Assembly: GCA_026393895.1 (NCBI GenBank)
Contig: JAPKZG010000096.1
Coordinates: 1-64,000, forward strand
Length of the DNA stretch: 64,000 nucleotides
Direction: 5' to 3'
Origin: Candidatus Aminicenantota bacterium
GTDB lineage: Bacteria; Acidobacteriota; Aminicenantia; Aminicenantales; UBA4085
A program made the translations under genes and the position numbers. Positions 1 to 11,592 of this stretch are shown here, in pieces; position 1 is the stretch's first letter, and each line of letters begins with the position of its first letter. The notes under the pieces are model-generated. The model saw only the letters and a list, made by a program, of their open reading frames with translations, searched no databases and had not been told where the DNA came from.

Positions 1-1
1 G

Positions 2-667
2 GGACAAAAAGTACATCCACATGGCTTCCGGCTCGGGTTCAACAAGCAGTGGAGCTCCCGCTGGTTCGCCAAGGGGCCCGAATACGCCCGTCTCATCCAT
101 GAAGACCTGCGGATGAAGCAGGAAGTCAAGAAAAAATACGCCCACGCCGGGATCTCCGAAGTGGTCGTCGAACGCGTCGGCCCGAAGATCCGGGTCATTA
201 TTTACACCGCCCGGCCCGGGATCATCATCGGCCGCGGCGGAAAGGAAATCGAAAGCCTGAAGCATTACCTGGAGGGCATCGTCAAGCGGGAGGTCTACGT
301 GGACATCCGCGAAGTCGAAAAGCCAGAGCTCGTCGCCCTGCTCGTCGGCGAAGGCATCGCCGTCCAGCTGGAGAAACGCATCGCCTACCGCCGGGCTATG
401 CGCAAAGCGGTCGAGATGGCCCTGAAAATGGGCGCCAAGGGAATCAAGGTCATGTGCGCCGGCCGGTTGGGCGGCGTCGAAATCGCCCGGTCGGAATGGT
501 ACCTGCGCGGCCAGCTCCCGCTCCAGACGCTCAAGGCCGACATCGACTACGGTTTCACCGAGGCCTTCACGACCTACGGTCAAATCGGGATCAAGGTCTG
601 GATTTACCGCGGCGACGTGGAAAAATCCAAGATGACGTCGCAAACGGCGGAGGTCGAGGAGATCTGA
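2..667 (+). CDS. rpsC: 30S ribosomal protein S3 (5' partial)
   Basis: Frame is open from base 2 ([25 protein letters not shown]...); KH domain 'GRGGKEIE'; C-term S3 motif. Confidence 0.97.
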   Translation, partial: GQKVHPHGFRLGFNKQWSSRWFAKGPEYARLIHEDLRMKQEVKKKYAHAGISEVVVERVGPKIRVIIYTARPGIIIGRGGKEIESLKHYLEGIVKREVYVDIREVEKPELVALLVGEGIAVQLEKRIAYRRAMRKAVEMALKMGAKGIKVMCAGRLGGVEIARSEWYLRGQLPLQTLKADIDYGFTEAFTTYGQIGIKVWIYRGDVEKSKMTSQTAEVEEI

Positions 668-669
668 TC

Positions 670-988
670 ATGTTGATGCCGAAGAAAGTCAAGTTCCGGA
701 AGCAAAGCCGGGGCCGGATGACCGGGCAGGCCAAACGCGGGGCGACCCTCTCGTTCGGTCAGTACGGGCTTCAAGCCTGCGAATGTTCCTGGCTCACCGC
801 CCGCCAGCTCGAGGCGGGCCGGATCACCATCAGCCGGTTCATGAAACGGCGGGGGAAGCTTTGGGCGGATCGTCTACGAGCTGGAAGGCGTGCCCGAGGA
901 CATCGCCCGCGAGGCGATGCGCCTGGCGGCTCAGAAGCTCCCGATGAAGACGCGTTTTGTCGCCCGGGAAAACAGAGAAATCCGATGA
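670..988 (+). pseudogene. rplP: 50S ribosomal protein L16, internally deleted and frameshifted
   Basis: N-part [24 protein letters not shown]...MKRRGKLW in frame 1, then C-part [41 protein letters not shown] in another frame from 863; the ~35 aa middle of L16 is absent. Confidence 0.88.
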
Positions 989-1182
989 AACTCAGCGAAC
1001 TCCGAGAATTGTCCAAGGACGAGCTCGTCGCGAAAAAGGCCGAGCTCAAAGACCAGCTCTTCAAGCTCCGTTTCCAGCATTCGCTGGGCCAGCTCGAATC
1101 GACGGCGAAGCTGCATTCCCTCCGCAGGGAGATCGCCCGGATCGAGACCCTGGTCGGCGAGGCGGACCGGAAGGCGAAATAG
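985..1182 (+). CDS. rpmC: 50S ribosomal protein L29
   Basis: [31 protein letters not shown]...; ATGA overlap with rplP stop. Confidence 0.95.
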   Translation: MKLSELRELSKDELVAKKAELKDQLFKLRFQHSLGQLESTAKLHSLRREIARIETLVGEADRKAK

Positions 1183-1191
1183 GAAACGGCC

Positions 1192-1497
1192 ATGAACTCC
1201 AAAGAACAGACCCCCTCGCGGAAGACGACCAAGGTCGGCACGGTCATCGGCGCCAAGATGGCTAAGACCGTCACCGTCCAGGTCGAACGGCAGCACCGCC
1301 ATCCGCTCTACAAGAAAATCGTCCGGACCCGGCGGATTTTCCTGGCTCACGACGAGCACGGAAAGTGCAAGGTCGGGGACGTGGTCCGCATCATCGAGAC
1401 GCGCCCGATCAGCCGGCACAAGCGCTGGCGCGTCGTCGAGATCCTCGGCCTCGTCCCCCAAAGCGTCGCATCGGATCTTGGTGAGGCCCAGTCATGA
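1192..1497 (+). CDS. rpsQ: 30S ribosomal protein S17
   Basis: [40 protein letters not shown]. Confidence 0.96.
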   Translation: MNSKEQTPSRKTTKVGTVIGAKMAKTVTVQVERQHRHPLYKKIVRTRRIFLAHDEHGKCKVGDVVRIIETRPISRHKRWRVVEILGLVPQSVASDLGEAQS

Positions 1498-1862
1498 TCC
1501 AGCAATACACTCTCCTCAAGGTTGCGGACAATTCCGGCGCGCGCCGCATCCGGGCGATCACCCCGCTGGGCGGCGGCACCGGCCTCGTTTGCTCCATCGG
1601 CGACATCATTTCCGCTTCCGTCCGCGCGGCGGACCCGGAAAGCAAGGTCGAAAAGGGGAAGGTGATCCGGGCGGTCGTCGTCCGGGCCCGAAAGGAAGTC
1701 CGCCGAAAGGACGGATCCTACATCCGCTTCGACGACAACGCCGCCGTCATCATCGACAAACAGGGAGAGCCGGTCGGGACCCGCGTGTTCGGGCCGGTCG
1801 GCCGGGAACTGCGCGAGAAGAAATTCATGAAAATCGTTTCGCTGGCCCCGGAGGTGATCTGA
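1494..1862 (+). CDS. rplN: 50S ribosomal protein L14
   Basis: [27 protein letters not shown]... Confidence 0.97.
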   Translation: MIQQYTLLKVADNSGARRIRAITPLGGGTGLVCSIGDIISASVRAADPESKVEKGKVIRAVVVRARKEVRRKDGSYIRFDDNAAVIIDKQGEPVGTRVFGPVGRELREKKFMKIVSLAPEVI

Positions 1863-2194
1863 TGACCGCCCCGTTCATCCGGAAAAACGACCAGGTCTAC
1901 GTCCGTCAGGGTAAGGACAAAGGCAAGACCGGCAAGGTCCTTGCCGTCGACCCGGACAAAGGCCGGGCGCTGGTGGAGGGGGTGGGGCTGGTCAAGCACT
2001 TCATCCGCCCCGACCGGTCCAAGAACGTCCAGGGCGGGATCATGGAAAAGGAATCCAAGGTGCCCCTGAGCCGCTTGATGTTGTATTGCCCCGAGTGCGC
2101 CCAGGGCGTCCGGGCCCGGGCCAAAAAACTCGGGGACGGCACGCGGACCCGTGTTTGCGCCAAGTGCGGGGTGGCCTTCGAGACGGGAAAGTGA
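1862..2194 (+). CDS. rplX: 50S ribosomal protein L24
   Basis: KOW motif [20 protein letters not shown]; internal start of the longer 1478-2194 ORF. Confidence 0.95.
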   Translation: MTAPFIRKNDQVYVRQGKDKGKTGKVLAVDPDKGRALVEGVGLVKHFIRPDRSKNVQGGIMEKESKVPLSRLMLYCPECAQGVRARAKKLGDGTRTRVCAKCGVAFETGK

Positions 2195-2201
2195 GGAACC
2201 G

Positions 2202-2747
2202 ATGAGTCGCCTGCAGGATCGCTTCAAAAGCGATATCGTCCCCGAACTTGTTAAAGAACTCGGTATCGCCAACCCGATGGCCGTTCCCCGGCTGGAAAAG
2301 ATCGTCATCAACGTCGGCGTGGGCGAAGCCCTCCAGAACGCCAAAGCCCTCGACTCGGCCAAACACGAACTGACCCAGATCACGGGCCAGGCGCCGGTGG
2401 TTTCCCGGGCCAAGAAATCCATTTCGGCCTTCAAGCTTCGCAAGGGTCTGCCGATCGCCTGTTTCGTCACCCTTCGCCAGCGGCGGATGTACGAATTCTA
2501 TGACCGGCTGGTCAACATCGTCCTCCCGCGCGTCCGCGATTTCCGAGGCGTTTCGCCCAAGGCCTTCGACGGCCGGGGCAATTACACCCTGGGCCTGCGG
2601 GATCAGCTCGTGTTCCCCGAGATCGATTACACCAAGGTGGAACGGCCGCGGGGGATGAACATCACCATCGTCACTACAGCCCGGACCGACGCCGAGGCCA
2701 TGTCCCTGCTCCGAAAACTGGGAATGCCCTTCCGCGAGACGGCCTAA
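2202..2747 (+). CDS. rplE: 50S ribosomal protein L5
   Basis: [43 protein letters not shown]... Confidence 0.97.
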   Translation: MSRLQDRFKSDIVPELVKELGIANPMAVPRLEKIVINVGVGEALQNAKALDSAKHELTQITGQAPVVSRAKKSISAFKLRKGLPIACFVTLRQRRMYEFYDRLVNIVLPRVRDFRGVSPKAFDGRGNYTLGLRDQLVFPEIDYTKVERPRGMNITIVTTARTDAEAMSLLRKLGMPFRETA

Positions 2748-2758
2748 GAGAGGTATTC

Positions 2759-2944
2759 ATGTCCACTACAGCAGCTTACGCGAAGTACCTTCGAACCCCC
2801 AAGTACGCCGTCCGGACCCGGAGGCGCTGCAGGATCTGCGGCCGCCCCCGCGGCTATTACCGGAAGTTTGAAATGTGCCGCCTGTGTTTCCGGGACCTGG
2901 CCCACAGGGGCGAAATCCCGGGTATCGTCAAGGCCTCCTGGTGA
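2759..2944 (+). CDS. rpsN: 30S ribosomal protein S14 type Z (zinc-binding)
   Basis: 61 aa, [38 protein letters not shown]. Confidence 0.97.
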   Translation: MSTTAAYAKYLRTPKYAVRTRRRCRICGRPRGYYRKFEMCRLCFRDLAHRGEIPGIVKASW

Positions 2945-2966
2945 GGGGCCGGAAAGGAATGTCACT

Positions 2967-3365
2967 ATGAGCGTCACGGATCCCATCGCCGACATGCTCA
3001 CGCGGATGCGCAACGCCGTCCTCATGCGGAAACGGGAAGTTCAAATGCCCGCCTCCAAGCTGAGGACGGAGATCGCCCGGATCCTCAGGGAGGAGGGCTT
3101 CATCCGCAACTACAAGGTCATCAAGGACGGTCCCCAGGGCGTCCTGGCCGTCTCGTTGAAATATACCGAAGGCAATCAGAGCGTCTTGGCCGGCGCGCGG
3201 CGCGTCTCCAAGCCCGGTTGCCGGGTCTACTGCACCCGGGACACGATCCCGAAAGTCTATGACGGGCTCGGCGTGGCCGTCATCAGCACCTCCCAAGGAG
3301 TCCTGTCCGGCGCCAGGTGCGAGGAGCTCGGCCTCGGCGGAGAGGTGCTCTGCACCGTCTGGTGA
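2967..3365 (+). CDS. rpsH: 30S ribosomal protein S8
   Basis: MSVTDPIADMLTRMRNAVLMRKREVQMPASKLRTEIARIL. Confidence 0.97.
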   Translation: MSVTDPIADMLTRMRNAVLMRKREVQMPASKLRTEIARILREEGFIRNYKVIKDGPQGVLAVSLKYTEGNQSVLAGARRVSKPGCRVYCTRDTIPKVYDGLGVAVISTSQGVLSGARCEELGLGGEVLCTVW

Positions 3366-3390
3366 GAGACCCGAAGGAAAGGGACGAACC

Positions 3391-3936
3391 ATGTCACGCA
3401 TAGGCAAACGATCGATCGTCTTGCCCGTGGGCGTCAAGGCCGCGGTCTTCCCCGATCGGATCGAAATCGAGGGAAAGAAAGGCAAGCTCACGACCCCGCT
3501 CTACGAGGGGATCACGGCGAGCCTCGAGGGGACGAACCTCTCCCTCGTCCGGTCCGACGACACCAAGCAGAGAAAAATGGTCCACGGGCTCTGCCGGGCC
3601 CTGGCCCAGAACGCCGTCAACGGCGTCTCCGCCGGGTTCCAGAAACAGCTGGAAATCGTCGGCGTCGGGTACAAGGCCCGGGTCGACAAGAACCAGCTCG
3701 AGCTGAGCCTGGGATATTCCAAGCCCAAGCTGTATCCGATCCCCTCCGACGTGGAAATCGTGTGCGAAAAGCCCACGCTCATCACCGTCCGGGGGATCGA
3801 CCGGCAGCGGGTCGGACAGGTTGCGGACGATATCCACCGGTTCCGCAAGCCCGACCCGTACAAGCTCAAAGGGGTGCGTTATGTCGGAGAAAAGCTCATC
3901 AAGAAAGAACGGAAAGCGGGAGTGACCGGTGCTTAA
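3391..3936 (+). CDS. rplF: 50S ribosomal protein L6
   Basis: MSRIGKRSIVLPVGVKA...VGVGYKARV. Confidence 0.97.
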   Translation: MSRIGKRSIVLPVGVKAAVFPDRIEIEGKKGKLTTPLYEGITASLEGTNLSLVRSDDTKQRKMVHGLCRALAQNAVNGVSAGFQKQLEIVGVGYKARVDKNQLELSLGYSKPKLYPIPSDVEIVCEKPTLITVRGIDRQRVGQVADDIHRFRKPDPYKLKGVRYVGEKLIKKERKAGVTGA

Positions 3937-4303
3937 AGACAAGATTAAAATCCGAGCGGAACGGGACGAGCGGCTGCGGCAGAGAATACGCCGCAAGATC
4001 CGGGGGACGGCCGACCGGCCCCGGGTCTTCATCTACAAGAGCAACCGGTACATCTACACCCAGGCGATCAACGACGAGACCGGATCGGTCGTTGCCTCCG
4101 CCTGCACCCTGGAGAAGGACCTCCGGGCGGAGCTCAAGAACACCAAGAACCTGGCCGGCTGCGAAAAGCTGGGCGAGGTTTTGGCCCAGCGGCTCAAAGC
4201 CCGGAACATCGAGAAAGTCGTCTTCGACCGGGGTGTCTATCCGTATCACGGCCGGATCAAAGCCGTCGCCGAAGCCATGCGCAAGGGCGGCCTGGTTTTT
4301 TAA
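3929..4303 (+). CDS. rplR: 50S ribosomal protein L18
   Basis: GTG start; R-rich N-term, RPRVFIYKSNRYIYTQAINDETG. Confidence 0.95.
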   Translation: MLKDKIKIRAERDERLRQRIRRKIRGTADRPRVFIYKSNRYIYTQAINDETGSVVASACTLEKDLRAELKNTKNLAGCEKLGEVLAQRLKARNIEKVVFDRGVYPYHGRIKAVAEAMRKGGLVF

Positions 4304-4327
4304 AGCGGGCTTGAAGGAGAACCACAG

Positions 4328-4867
4328 GTGCAAACAGAATCGACACGCAAAGAAGGAAACAGACCTCCGCGGCCCCGGCTGGACGACGGAACCGAGCTCA
4401 AGGACCAGGTCATCACGATCCGCCGCGTGACGAAGGTCGTCAAGGGCGGCAAGAACCTGAGCTTCGCGGCCCTGGTGGCCATCGGCGACGAGCGCGGCCA
4501 GATCGGCATCGGCAAGGGCAAGGCCCGCGAGGTCCCCTCGGCGATCGCCAAGGCCGTGGAAAACGCCAAGAAGCACATCCATAAGATCCAACTGGCCGAC
4601 ACGACGATCCCCCACATGATCCGGGGCGAGGCCGATGCCGGCGTGGTGATTCTCCGCCCGGCTTCCAAGGGAACGGGCGTCATCGCCGGCGGCGCGGTCC
4701 GGATCATCCTCGAACTGGCCGGAGTCAAGGACATCCTGACCAAGTCCATCCGTAGCTCGAACCCGATCAGCGTCGCCCACGCGACGATGGACGCTTTAAC
4801 GAAGCTCAAAAATCCGGACCAGATCGTCAAGGACCGGGGCAAGGCGAAAGGAGCGGTCGAGAAATGA
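4328..4867 (+). CDS. rpsE: 30S ribosomal protein S5
   Basis: GTG start; [31 protein letters not shown]. Confidence 0.97.
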   Translation: MQTESTRKEGNRPPRPRLDDGTELKDQVITIRRVTKVVKGGKNLSFAALVAIGDERGQIGIGKGKAREVPSAIAKAVENAKKHIHKIQLADTTIPHMIRGEADAGVVILRPASKGTGVIAGGAVRIILELAGVKDILTKSIRSSNPISVAHATMDALTKLKNPDQIVKDRGKAKGAVEK

Positions 4868-5061
4868 AAGCCGCTTCGCCGAAACAAATTAAAATCACGC
4901 TGGTCCGCAGCTTGATCGGATACCCGGAAAGCCAGCGGAAGGTCGCCCGGGGGCTGGGTTTGAGAAAACCGAATTCCTCGGTCGTCCGGGAGGACACGCC
5001 GTCCATCCGGGGCATGGTCCGGAAAATCACCCATATGCTGAAAGTGGAGGGCGTCGAATGA
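4864..5061 (+). CDS. rpmD: 50S ribosomal protein L30
   Basis: [54 protein letters not shown]. Confidence 0.95.
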   Translation: MKAASPKQIKITLVRSLIGYPESQRKVARGLGLRKPNSSVVREDTPSIRGMVRKITHMLKVEGVE

Positions 5062-5498
5062 ACCTCAGTCAACTCCATCCCGCTAAAGGCGCTCGGAAAA
5101 ACGACCGGCGGGTCGGGCGCGGGCCCGGCTCCGGCCGGCAGAAAACATCCGGACGCGGCCACAAAGGCCAGCTGTCCAACGCCGGCTTCACGGCCCTGCG
5201 CGGATTCGAAGGCGGCCAGATGCCCCTCGTCCGCCGGCTTCCGAAGCGCGGTTTCACCAACGTCTTCCGGAAGGAAGCGGCCGTCATCAACCTTGACCGC
5301 CTGGCCAAGATCGCCGGGGCGGAAATCGGCCCGGCCGAAATGGCCGCGGCGGGTGTTTTGAAACCCGCCTCCGCCCGGGTCAAGATCCTCGGCCGCGGCG
5401 AGATATCCGAAGCCAAGACCATCCGGGCCCACCAATTCTCCGCTTCGGCCGTGAAGAAGATTGAGGCGGCCGGAGGCAAAGCCGTCGTCGTCGAGTAA
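5058..5498 (+). CDS. rplO: 50S ribosomal protein L15
   Basis: [38 protein letters not shown]. Confidence 0.97.
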   Translation: MNLSQLHPAKGARKNDRRVGRGPGSGRQKTSGRGHKGQLSNAGFTALRGFEGGQMPLVRRLPKRGFTNVFRKEAAVINLDRLAKIAGAEIGPAEMAAAGVLKPASARVKILGRGEISEAKTIRAHQFSASAVKKIEAAGGKAVVVE

Positions 5499-5503
5499 CC
5501 GCC

Positions 5504-6883
5504 ATGCTGGACAGCATTCGCAACATCTTCAGCATCCCCGAGCTCCGGAAAAGGGTTTTCTTCACCCTGATCCTGCTGGCGATCTACCGGATCGGCGGAC
5601 AGATCCCGAATCCGGGAATCAGCGGCTCCGCCCTGGCCGAGTTCTGGCAGGCGCAAAAGGGGACGATCCTGGGATTCGTCGATCTGTTCTCGGGCCGGTA
5701 TATGTCCAGGATGACGATCTTCGCTCTGGGCATCATGCCTTACATCAGCGCCTCAATCATCCTTCAGCTGCTGACCGTTGTCTGGCCCTATCTCGAGCGG
5801 CTGTCCAAGGAAGGGGAGCTGGGCCGGAAGAAAATCACCCAGTACACCCGGTACGGCACGATCCTCATCTGCCTTGTTCAAGCCTTGGGAATCGCTTACT
5901 TCCTCCAAACCCTGAAGACCAACACCGGCCAGCCGATCGTTCCGAACCCGGGCATCGGCTTCATCCTCCTGACCGTCCTTACGCTGACCACCGGGACGGT
6001 CTTCGTCATGTGGCTCGGCGAACAGATCTCGGAACGGGGGATCGGCAACGGCATCTCCCTCATCATCTTCGCCGGCATCGTCGCCCGGTTCCCGGCCGGC
6101 CTGGCGAGCATCGTCACCGGGCTGAAATCCGGGGACTGGAATCCCATCAAGATCATCCTGATGGGCGCGATGATGGTCGCCGTCATCGGCTTCATCGTCT
6201 TCGTCGAGCGGGGCCAGCGTCGCATCCCGGTTTCCTACGCCAAGCGCGTCGTCGGCCGCAAGGTCTTCGGCGGGCAAAGCACCCACCTGCCGCTCCGGGT
6301 CAACACCGGCGGCGTCATCCCGATCATTTTTGCCGCCTCGATCATCACGATCCCGGCGACGATCGCGGCGATGATCAAGGTGCCGGCCCTCCAGACCTTC
6401 GCCCGGTGGTTCGGCGTCGGCATGCCTCTCTACAACCTCCTCTACGTCGTGGCGATCATCTTTTTCACCTACTTTTACGTTTCGATCATCTTCAACCCGA
6501 ACGACGTGGCCGACAACCTCCGCAAGTACGGCGGATTCATCCCGGGCATCCGTCCGGGCAAAAACACTTCGGATTACATCGACGAGATCCTGTCCCGGAT
6601 CACCCTCGTCGGGGCGGTCTACCTGGCCATGCTGGCCATTCTGCCGGAATTCCTGACGACCGGGTTTAAAGTCCAGTACCTGCCGTTCATCGGCGACTTC
6701 ATGGAGAGGACGATGCCCAAGTGGCTGACCCAGGGCCTGGGCATCAACTTCTATTTCGGCGGCACGTCCATTTTGATCGTGGTCGGCGTCGCCATGGACA
6801 CGCTTCAACAAATCGAGGCCCAGCTCGTGATGCGCCATTATGACGGCTTCATGCGCCGCGGCCGGATTCGCGGGAGACGCTGA
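5504..6883 (+). CDS. secY: Preprotein translocase subunit SecY
   Basis: 459 aa multi-TM; FALGIMPYISASIILQLLTVVWP, GIGNGISLIIFAGI. Confidence 0.97.
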   Translation: MLDSIRNIFSIPELRKRVFFTLILLAIYRIGGQIPNPGISGSALAEFWQAQKGTILGFVDLFSGRYMSRMTIFALGIMPYISASIILQLLTVVWPYLERLSKEGELGRKKITQYTRYGTILICLVQALGIAYFLQTLKTNTGQPIVPNPGIGFILLTVLTLTTGTVFVMWLGEQISERGIGNGISLIIFAGIVARFPAGLASIVTGLKSGDWNPIKIILMGAMMVAVIGFIVFVERGQRRIPVSYAKRVVGRKVFGGQSTHLPLRVNTGGVIPIIFAASIITIPATIAAMIKVPALQTFARWFGVGMPLYNLLYVVAIIFFTYFYVSIIFNPNDVADNLRKYGGFIPGIRPGKNTSDYIDEILSRITLVGAVYLAMLAILPEFLTTGFKVQYLPFIGDFMERTMPKWLTQGLGINFYFGGTSILIVVGVAMDTLQQIEAQLVMRHYDGFMRRGRIRGRR

Positions 6884-7551
6884 TGAGGTTGATTCTTCTC
6901 GGCGCGCCGGGCAGCGGGAAAGGGACCATGGGAGAGATGATCTCCCGGGCGACCGGATTTCCCCGCATTTCCACCGGCGACCTTCTTCGGAAGGCCGTCC
7001 GCGAAGACAACCCGGTGGGCCGGAAGGCCGAGGCGGTCATGAAATCGGGCGGGCTCGTGGAGGACGCGACCGTTACCGAACTCGTCCGCGAGCGGATCGC
7101 CGCCCCGGACTGCCTCGGAGGGTATATCCTGGACGGGTACCCGAGGACCATCGCCCAGGCCGAAGCGATCGAGGCGATCGACCCGGCCCGGCCGGAAATC
7201 GTCCTCGACCGGGCCGTGGGCGAAGAAACCATCGTCGGCCGCCTCAGCGGCCGGCGAATCTGTCCGTCCTGCGGTGCCGTCTTTCACGTGGTCAACATGC
7301 CCCCGAAGGTCGCGGGCGTCTGCGACGCCTGCGAGGGAGACCTCGTTCAACGGGCCGACGACGCGGCCGCGACCATCCGGGAACGGCTCCGCGTCTATCA
7401 TGAGGCGACGGCTCCGCTGCAGGCGCGGTACCGGAACAAGGGAACGTACCGGTCGGTGGACGGCGAAGGCTTTCCCGAGGAAGTTTATTCCCGGATCGCC
7501 GGCGTCCTGGCCGGGCCCCGGCCTTCGGCCGGAAAAGGGCGGTCCGCATGA
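6883..7551 (+). CDS. adk: Adenylate kinase
   Basis: MRLILLGAPGSGKGTMGEMISRATGFPRISTGDLLR; Cys lid CPSCGAVFH...CDAC. Confidence 0.96.
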   Translation: MRLILLGAPGSGKGTMGEMISRATGFPRISTGDLLRKAVREDNPVGRKAEAVMKSGGLVEDATVTELVRERIAAPDCLGGYILDGYPRTIAQAEAIEAIDPARPEIVLDRAVGEETIVGRLSGRRICPSCGAVFHVVNMPPKVAGVCDACEGDLVQRADDAAATIRERLRVYHEATAPLQARYRNKGTYRSVDGEGFPEEVYSRIAGVLAGPRPSAGKGRSA

Positions 7552-8339
7552 TCGTCTACAAGACCGACGCCGAGATCGCCCGGATGCGGGAAAGCTCCCA
7601 GATCACCGGGCTGATCTTGGCCGAGCTCGGCGTCCTGATCAAGCCGGGAGTGCGGACGGCGGATCTCGACGCCTACGCGGAACGCCGGTCCCGGGAACTC
7701 GGAGCCAAGCCCGCGTTCAAGGGGTACCGTGGTTTCCCCGGGTCTCTCTGCGTTTCCATCAACGAGGAAGTCATCCACGGTTTTCCCTCCACCCGGCTGC
7801 TGCGGGAAGGGGACCTCGTCAGCCTCGATTTCGGCGTTTTTTATAATGGATATTACGGCGACGCCGCCCGGACGTATCCAGTCGGGCGGGTCGAGCCGGA
7901 AGCCCTGCGGCTGACTCAAACGGCGGGGGAGTCGTTCGAGAGCGGCCTTCTTCATTTCGTCGAAGGCAACCATCTCTCGGACATCTCTCACGCGATCCAG
8001 GCGGTCGTCGAGGCGGCCGGGTTCTCGGTCATCCGCTCGTTCGTCGGCCACGGCATCGGCCAGGAACTTCACGAGGACCCGCAGCTGCCCAATTTCGGGT
8101 TTCCCGGCCGGGGGCCGCGGATCCGCAAAGGCCTCGTCCTGGCCGTCGAGCCGATGATCGCCGCCGGCCAGTGGGAGGTGGAGATCCTGAGCGACGGCTG
8201 GACGGCCGTCACCAAGGACCGCAGCCTGGCCGCCCATTTCGAGGAGACCGTCGCCCTGACCGACCGGGGCGTCGAGGTCTTGACCCGGGTCGGACCAACG
8301 GCCGCGGAATCGGCCCGGAAGGAGCTGCCTTATGCCTAA
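7548..8339 (+). CDS. map: Type I methionyl aminopeptidase
   Basis: [12 protein letters not shown]...[31 protein letters not shown]. Confidence 0.95.
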   Translation: MIVYKTDAEIARMRESSQITGLILAELGVLIKPGVRTADLDAYAERRSRELGAKPAFKGYRGFPGSLCVSINEEVIHGFPSTRLLREGDLVSLDFGVFYNGYYGDAARTYPVGRVEPEALRLTQTAGESFESGLLHFVEGNHLSDISHAIQAVVEAAGFSVIRSFVGHGIGQELHEDPQLPNFGFPGRGPRIRKGLVLAVEPMIAAGQWEVEILSDGWTAVTKDRSLAAHFEETVALTDRGVEVLTRVGPTAAESARKELPYA

Positions 8340-8550
8340 AGAGGACGTCTTCGAAGCCGAAGGCGTGGTGCACGAGACGCTTCCCAACGCGATGTTCAGG
8401 GTCGAGTTGCAGAACAAGCACGTCATCCTGGCCCATATTTCGGGCAAGATGAGAAAGCATTTCATCCGGATCCTTCCCGGGGACCGGGTCCTGGTCGAGA
8501 TCTCGCCCTACGACCTGACCAAGGGACGAATCACTTACCGCTTTAAATAA
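8332..8550 (+). CDS. infA: Translation initiation factor IF-1
   Basis: [65 protein letters not shown]. Confidence 0.97.
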   Translation: MPKEDVFEAEGVVHETLPNAMFRVELQNKHVILAHISGKMRKHFIRILPGDRVLVEISPYDLTKGRITYRFK

Positions 8551-8562
8551 AGGGGACAAGAC

Positions 8563-8676
8563 ATGAAAGTCAGAGCCTCCGTCAAAAAAATTTGCCGCAA
8601 TTGCAAAGTCATCCGGCGCAAGGGAATCGTCCGGATCATTTGCACGAATCCCCGGCACAAACAACGTCAAGGATAA
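8563..8676 (+). CDS. rpmJ: 50S ribosomal protein L36
   Basis: 37 aa [37 protein letters not shown]; below the ORF-track length cutoff. Confidence 0.95.
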   Translation: MKVRASVKKICRNCKVIRRKGIVRIICTNPRHKQRQG

Positions 8677-8687
8677 GGACGGCACCC

Positions 8688-9071
8688 ATGGCACGTATCG
8701 CAGGCATCACGCTTCCTCCGGAAAAGCGCATCGAGATCGGGCTGACCTACATTTTCGGAATCGGCCGGCCCAAGTCCAACCAGATCCTCCAGGAGGCCAA
8801 GATCGACAAGAACAAGAAGGTCAAGGCTCTGACCGAGGAAGAGATCAACAAGATCCGCCAGATCATCGAAAAGAGGGAGAAAATCGAGGGCGATCTCCGC
8901 AAGGACATCAGCCTCAACATCAAACGCCTGATCGACATCGGTTGTTACCGCGGCCAGCGGCACAAGAGGAAACTCCCGGTCCGCGGCCAACGGACGAAAA
9001 CGAACGCCCGGACCCGGAAGGGGCCCCGCGGTCACTCGATCAAGAAATTGAAACCGGCCGCCAAATCATAA
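8688..9071 (+). CDS. rpsM: 30S ribosomal protein S13
   Basis: [34 protein letters not shown]... Confidence 0.97.
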   Translation: MARIAGITLPPEKRIEIGLTYIFGIGRPKSNQILQEAKIDKNKKVKALTEEEINKIRQIIEKREKIEGDLRKDISLNIKRLIDIGCYRGQRHKRKLPVRGQRTKTNARTRKGPRGHSIKKLKPAAKS

Positions 9072-9086
9072 GGAAGGGAACAGCGC

Positions 9087-9482
9087 ATGGCCACGACGAA
9101 AGCGAAAACCAGGACCAAAAAGAAAGTCCGCAAGGACATCGGCTACGGAACGGCCCATATCCAGTCCACGTTCAACAACACGATCATCACGATCAGCGAC
9201 CACGCCGGCAACGCGGTCTGTTGGACGAGCGCCGGAACAGTGGGTTTCAAGGGCGCCCGGAAGGGAACGCCGTTTGCGGCCCAGCTCGCCGGCAAGGAAG
9301 CCGCGACCAAAGCCCGGGAATTCGGCGTCCGCTACCTGGACGTCCGAGTCAACGGCCCCGGCGCCGGCCGCGAGTCGGCCATCCGGTCCCTGCAAAGCGG
9401 CGGGGTCGAGATCCGCTCGATCAAGGACGTCACCCCGATTCCCCATAACGGCTGCCGCGTTCGGCGCCGCCGCCGGGTTTAA
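9087..9482 (+). CDS. rpsK: 30S ribosomal protein S11
   Basis: [46 protein letters not shown]. Confidence 0.97.
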   Translation: MATTKAKTRTKKKVRKDIGYGTAHIQSTFNNTIITISDHAGNAVCWTSAGTVGFKGARKGTPFAAQLAGKEAATKAREFGVRYLDVRVNGPGAGRESAIRSLQSGGVEIRSIKDVTPIPHNGCRVRRRRRV

Positions 9483-9493
9483 GGAGAGCCCTC

Positions 9494-10120
9494 ATGTCCC
9501 GATATCGCGAACCTTTGTGCCGGCTCTGCCGGGTCGAAAAAACAAAACTTTTTCTCAAAGGGCATAAGTGCCTGACCGACAAGTGTCCGGTCGAGCGCCG
9601 GGCTTACGCCCCCGGGCAGCACGGCCGGAACCGCCGGCGTATCCTCGGGTACGGCCTCCAGCTCCGCGAGAAGCAGAAGATGAAACGGTTCTACGGGATG
9701 TCCGAAAAGCAGTTCCGCCTGTTCTTCGAGCGGGCCGAACAGACGAAGGGCATCACCGGCGAGATCCTGCTCCAGATGCTCGAACGGCGCCTGGACAACC
9801 TCCTCTACATCGCCGGCTACGCCCATTCCCGGTCCCACGCCCGCCAGCTGGTGACCCACGGCCATGTGACGGTCAACGACGGCCGGGTCGCCGTGCCCTC
9901 GTTCATGGTCAAGGCCAACGACCAGGTCGGGTTTCGCCCCCAAGCGGTGAAATCCGAAGACCTGAAGGCCGTGGCCGAGGCCCACGCGGGCAAGACCGTC
10001 CCCGGCTGGATTCAAGTCGATCGAGAAAACCTAAAGGCCCGCGTCATGGCCCTGCCGACGCGCGCCGATGTGACGCTCCCGGTTGAGGAGCACATGGTCG
10101 TCGAGCTCTACTCGAAGTAG
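9494..10120 (+). CDS. rpsD: 30S ribosomal protein S4
   Basis: MSRYREPLCRLCRVEKTKLFLKGHKCLTDKCPVERRAYAPGQHG; S4 RNA-binding domain. Confidence 0.97.
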   Translation: MSRYREPLCRLCRVEKTKLFLKGHKCLTDKCPVERRAYAPGQHGRNRRRILGYGLQLREKQKMKRFYGMSEKQFRLFFERAEQTKGITGEILLQMLERRLDNLLYIAGYAHSRSHARQLVTHGHVTVNDGRVAVPSFMVKANDQVGFRPQAVKSEDLKAVAEAHAGKTVPGWIQVDRENLKARVMALPTRADVTLPVEEHMVVELYSK

Positions 10121-10156
10121 GGCCCGGTTCAAAATCGGTTTCCGGAAGGAGGACCC

Positions 10157-11182
10157 ATGACCGAATTCGGTTTTCAGCGGCCGAAACTGTTGGAATGCGA
10201 TTATGAAACGTTGACGTCGACGTATGGCCGGTTCACGGCTCAGCCGTTCGAGCGCGGCTTCGGGACGACCGTGGGCAACGCCCTGCGGCGGATCCTGTTG
10301 TCCTCGATCAAGGGCGCGGCCATTACCGCCGTCCGGATTCAGGGCGTCGTTCACGAGTTTTCGACCATCCCCGGGGTGGTCGAGGACGTGACCGACATCA
10401 TTCTCAACCTGAAGTCCGTCCCCCTGAAATTGAAGGGAACCGACCCGAAAGCCTTGACCCTCCGCAAGGAAGGTCCGGCCACGGCTACTTCGGCTGACTT
10501 GATCGGCGACGGCGACGTGGAGGTCCTCGATAAAACCATCTTGATCGCCTCCCTCGACAAGGACGGGATCCTTGACGCCGAGCTGATCGTCGAGAACAAC
10601 CGGGGGTTCATTACCGCCGATCAAAATTTCGACGATACGCACAGTCTCGACACCATCCCTCTCGACTCCGCCCATTCGCCCGTCCTCAAGGTCAACTACC
10701 GGGTCGAACCGGCCCGCGTCGGCAAGCGGATCGACTATGAAAAAATGACCCTGGAAATATGGACGACGGGCGCGGTCGCCCCGGTCGAGGCCCTGGCCCA
10801 GGCGGCCAAGGTGATGCGGGACCATTTGATCATCTTCCTGAACGTCGTGGACGAGCGGGCCGACAACGAACCCGTGACCGCCAAGCGCGAGGTTCCGTAC
10901 TTCAACCAAGCCGACCTCCTGGCTAAACCCATCGAGCACCTGGAACTGTCGGTCCGGTCCAACAATTGTCTCCGCTCGGCGGGCATCGAGAAAATCTACG
11001 AGCTCGTGCTGAAGAGCGAAGACGAACTTTTAAAGACGAAAAACTTCGGCCGCAAGTCCCTGGGGGAGATCAAGGAAACGTTGGTTAACCTCGGACTCGG
11101 ATTGAACCTCGATTTGAATCCGAAACTTCTGGAACGAATCAAAGGCGAGACGAAGGACAAAACCAAGGAGACGGACGAATGA
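10157..11182 (+). CDS. rpoA: RNA polymerase subunit alpha
   Basis: [21 protein letters not shown]; alpha-[25 protein letters not shown]. Confidence 0.97.
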   Translation: MTEFGFQRPKLLECDYETLTSTYGRFTAQPFERGFGTTVGNALRRILLSSIKGAAITAVRIQGVVHEFSTIPGVVEDVTDIILNLKSVPLKLKGTDPKALTLRKEGPATATSADLIGDGDVEVLDKTILIASLDKDGILDAELIVENNRGFITADQNFDDTHSLDTIPLDSAHSPVLKVNYRVEPARVGKRIDYEKMTLEIWTTGAVAPVEALAQAAKVMRDHLIIFLNVVDERADNEPVTAKREVPYFNQADLLAKPIEHLELSVRSNNCLRSAGIEKIYELVLKSEDELLKTKNFGRKSLGEIKETLVNLGLGLNLDLNPKLLERIKGETKDKTKETDE

Positions 11183-11592
11183 GGCATCGCTTAAGCGGAA
11201 GAAAACTGGGCCGGACCACGGCCCACCGGGATATGCTCCTGCGGAACCTGGCCACCTCGCTGATGGAAAAGGAGCGGATCCGAACGACGGTCGCCAAGGC
11301 CAAGGAGCTGCGGCCGTTCGCCGAGAAACTGATTACCCTGGGCAAAGCCGGAACCCTCGCCGCCCGGCGCCGGGCCCTGGCCGGCCTGACGAAAGAAGAC
11401 GCGGCGACTCGCCTGTTCGAGACGGTGGCGCCGCGCTTTGCCGAGCGGCCCGGCGGGTACACCCGGATCGTCAAGCTCGGTCCCCGCAAGGGCGACGGCG
11501 CGGAAATGGCGATGATCGAGCTTGTCGGTTCGGAATTCAAAGCCAAAGCAAAGAAGAAAAAGGATAAGGGCAAGAAGCCGGCCAAGGCCTGA
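11179..11592 (+). CDS. rplQ: 50S ribosomal protein L17
   Basis: [53 protein letters not shown]. Confidence 0.97.
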   Translation: MRHRLSGRKLGRTTAHRDMLLRNLATSLMEKERIRTTVAKAKELRPFAEKLITLGKAGTLAARRRALAGLTKEDAATRLFETVAPRFAERPGGYTRIVKLGPRKGDGAEMAMIELVGSEFKAKAKKKKDKGKKPAKA

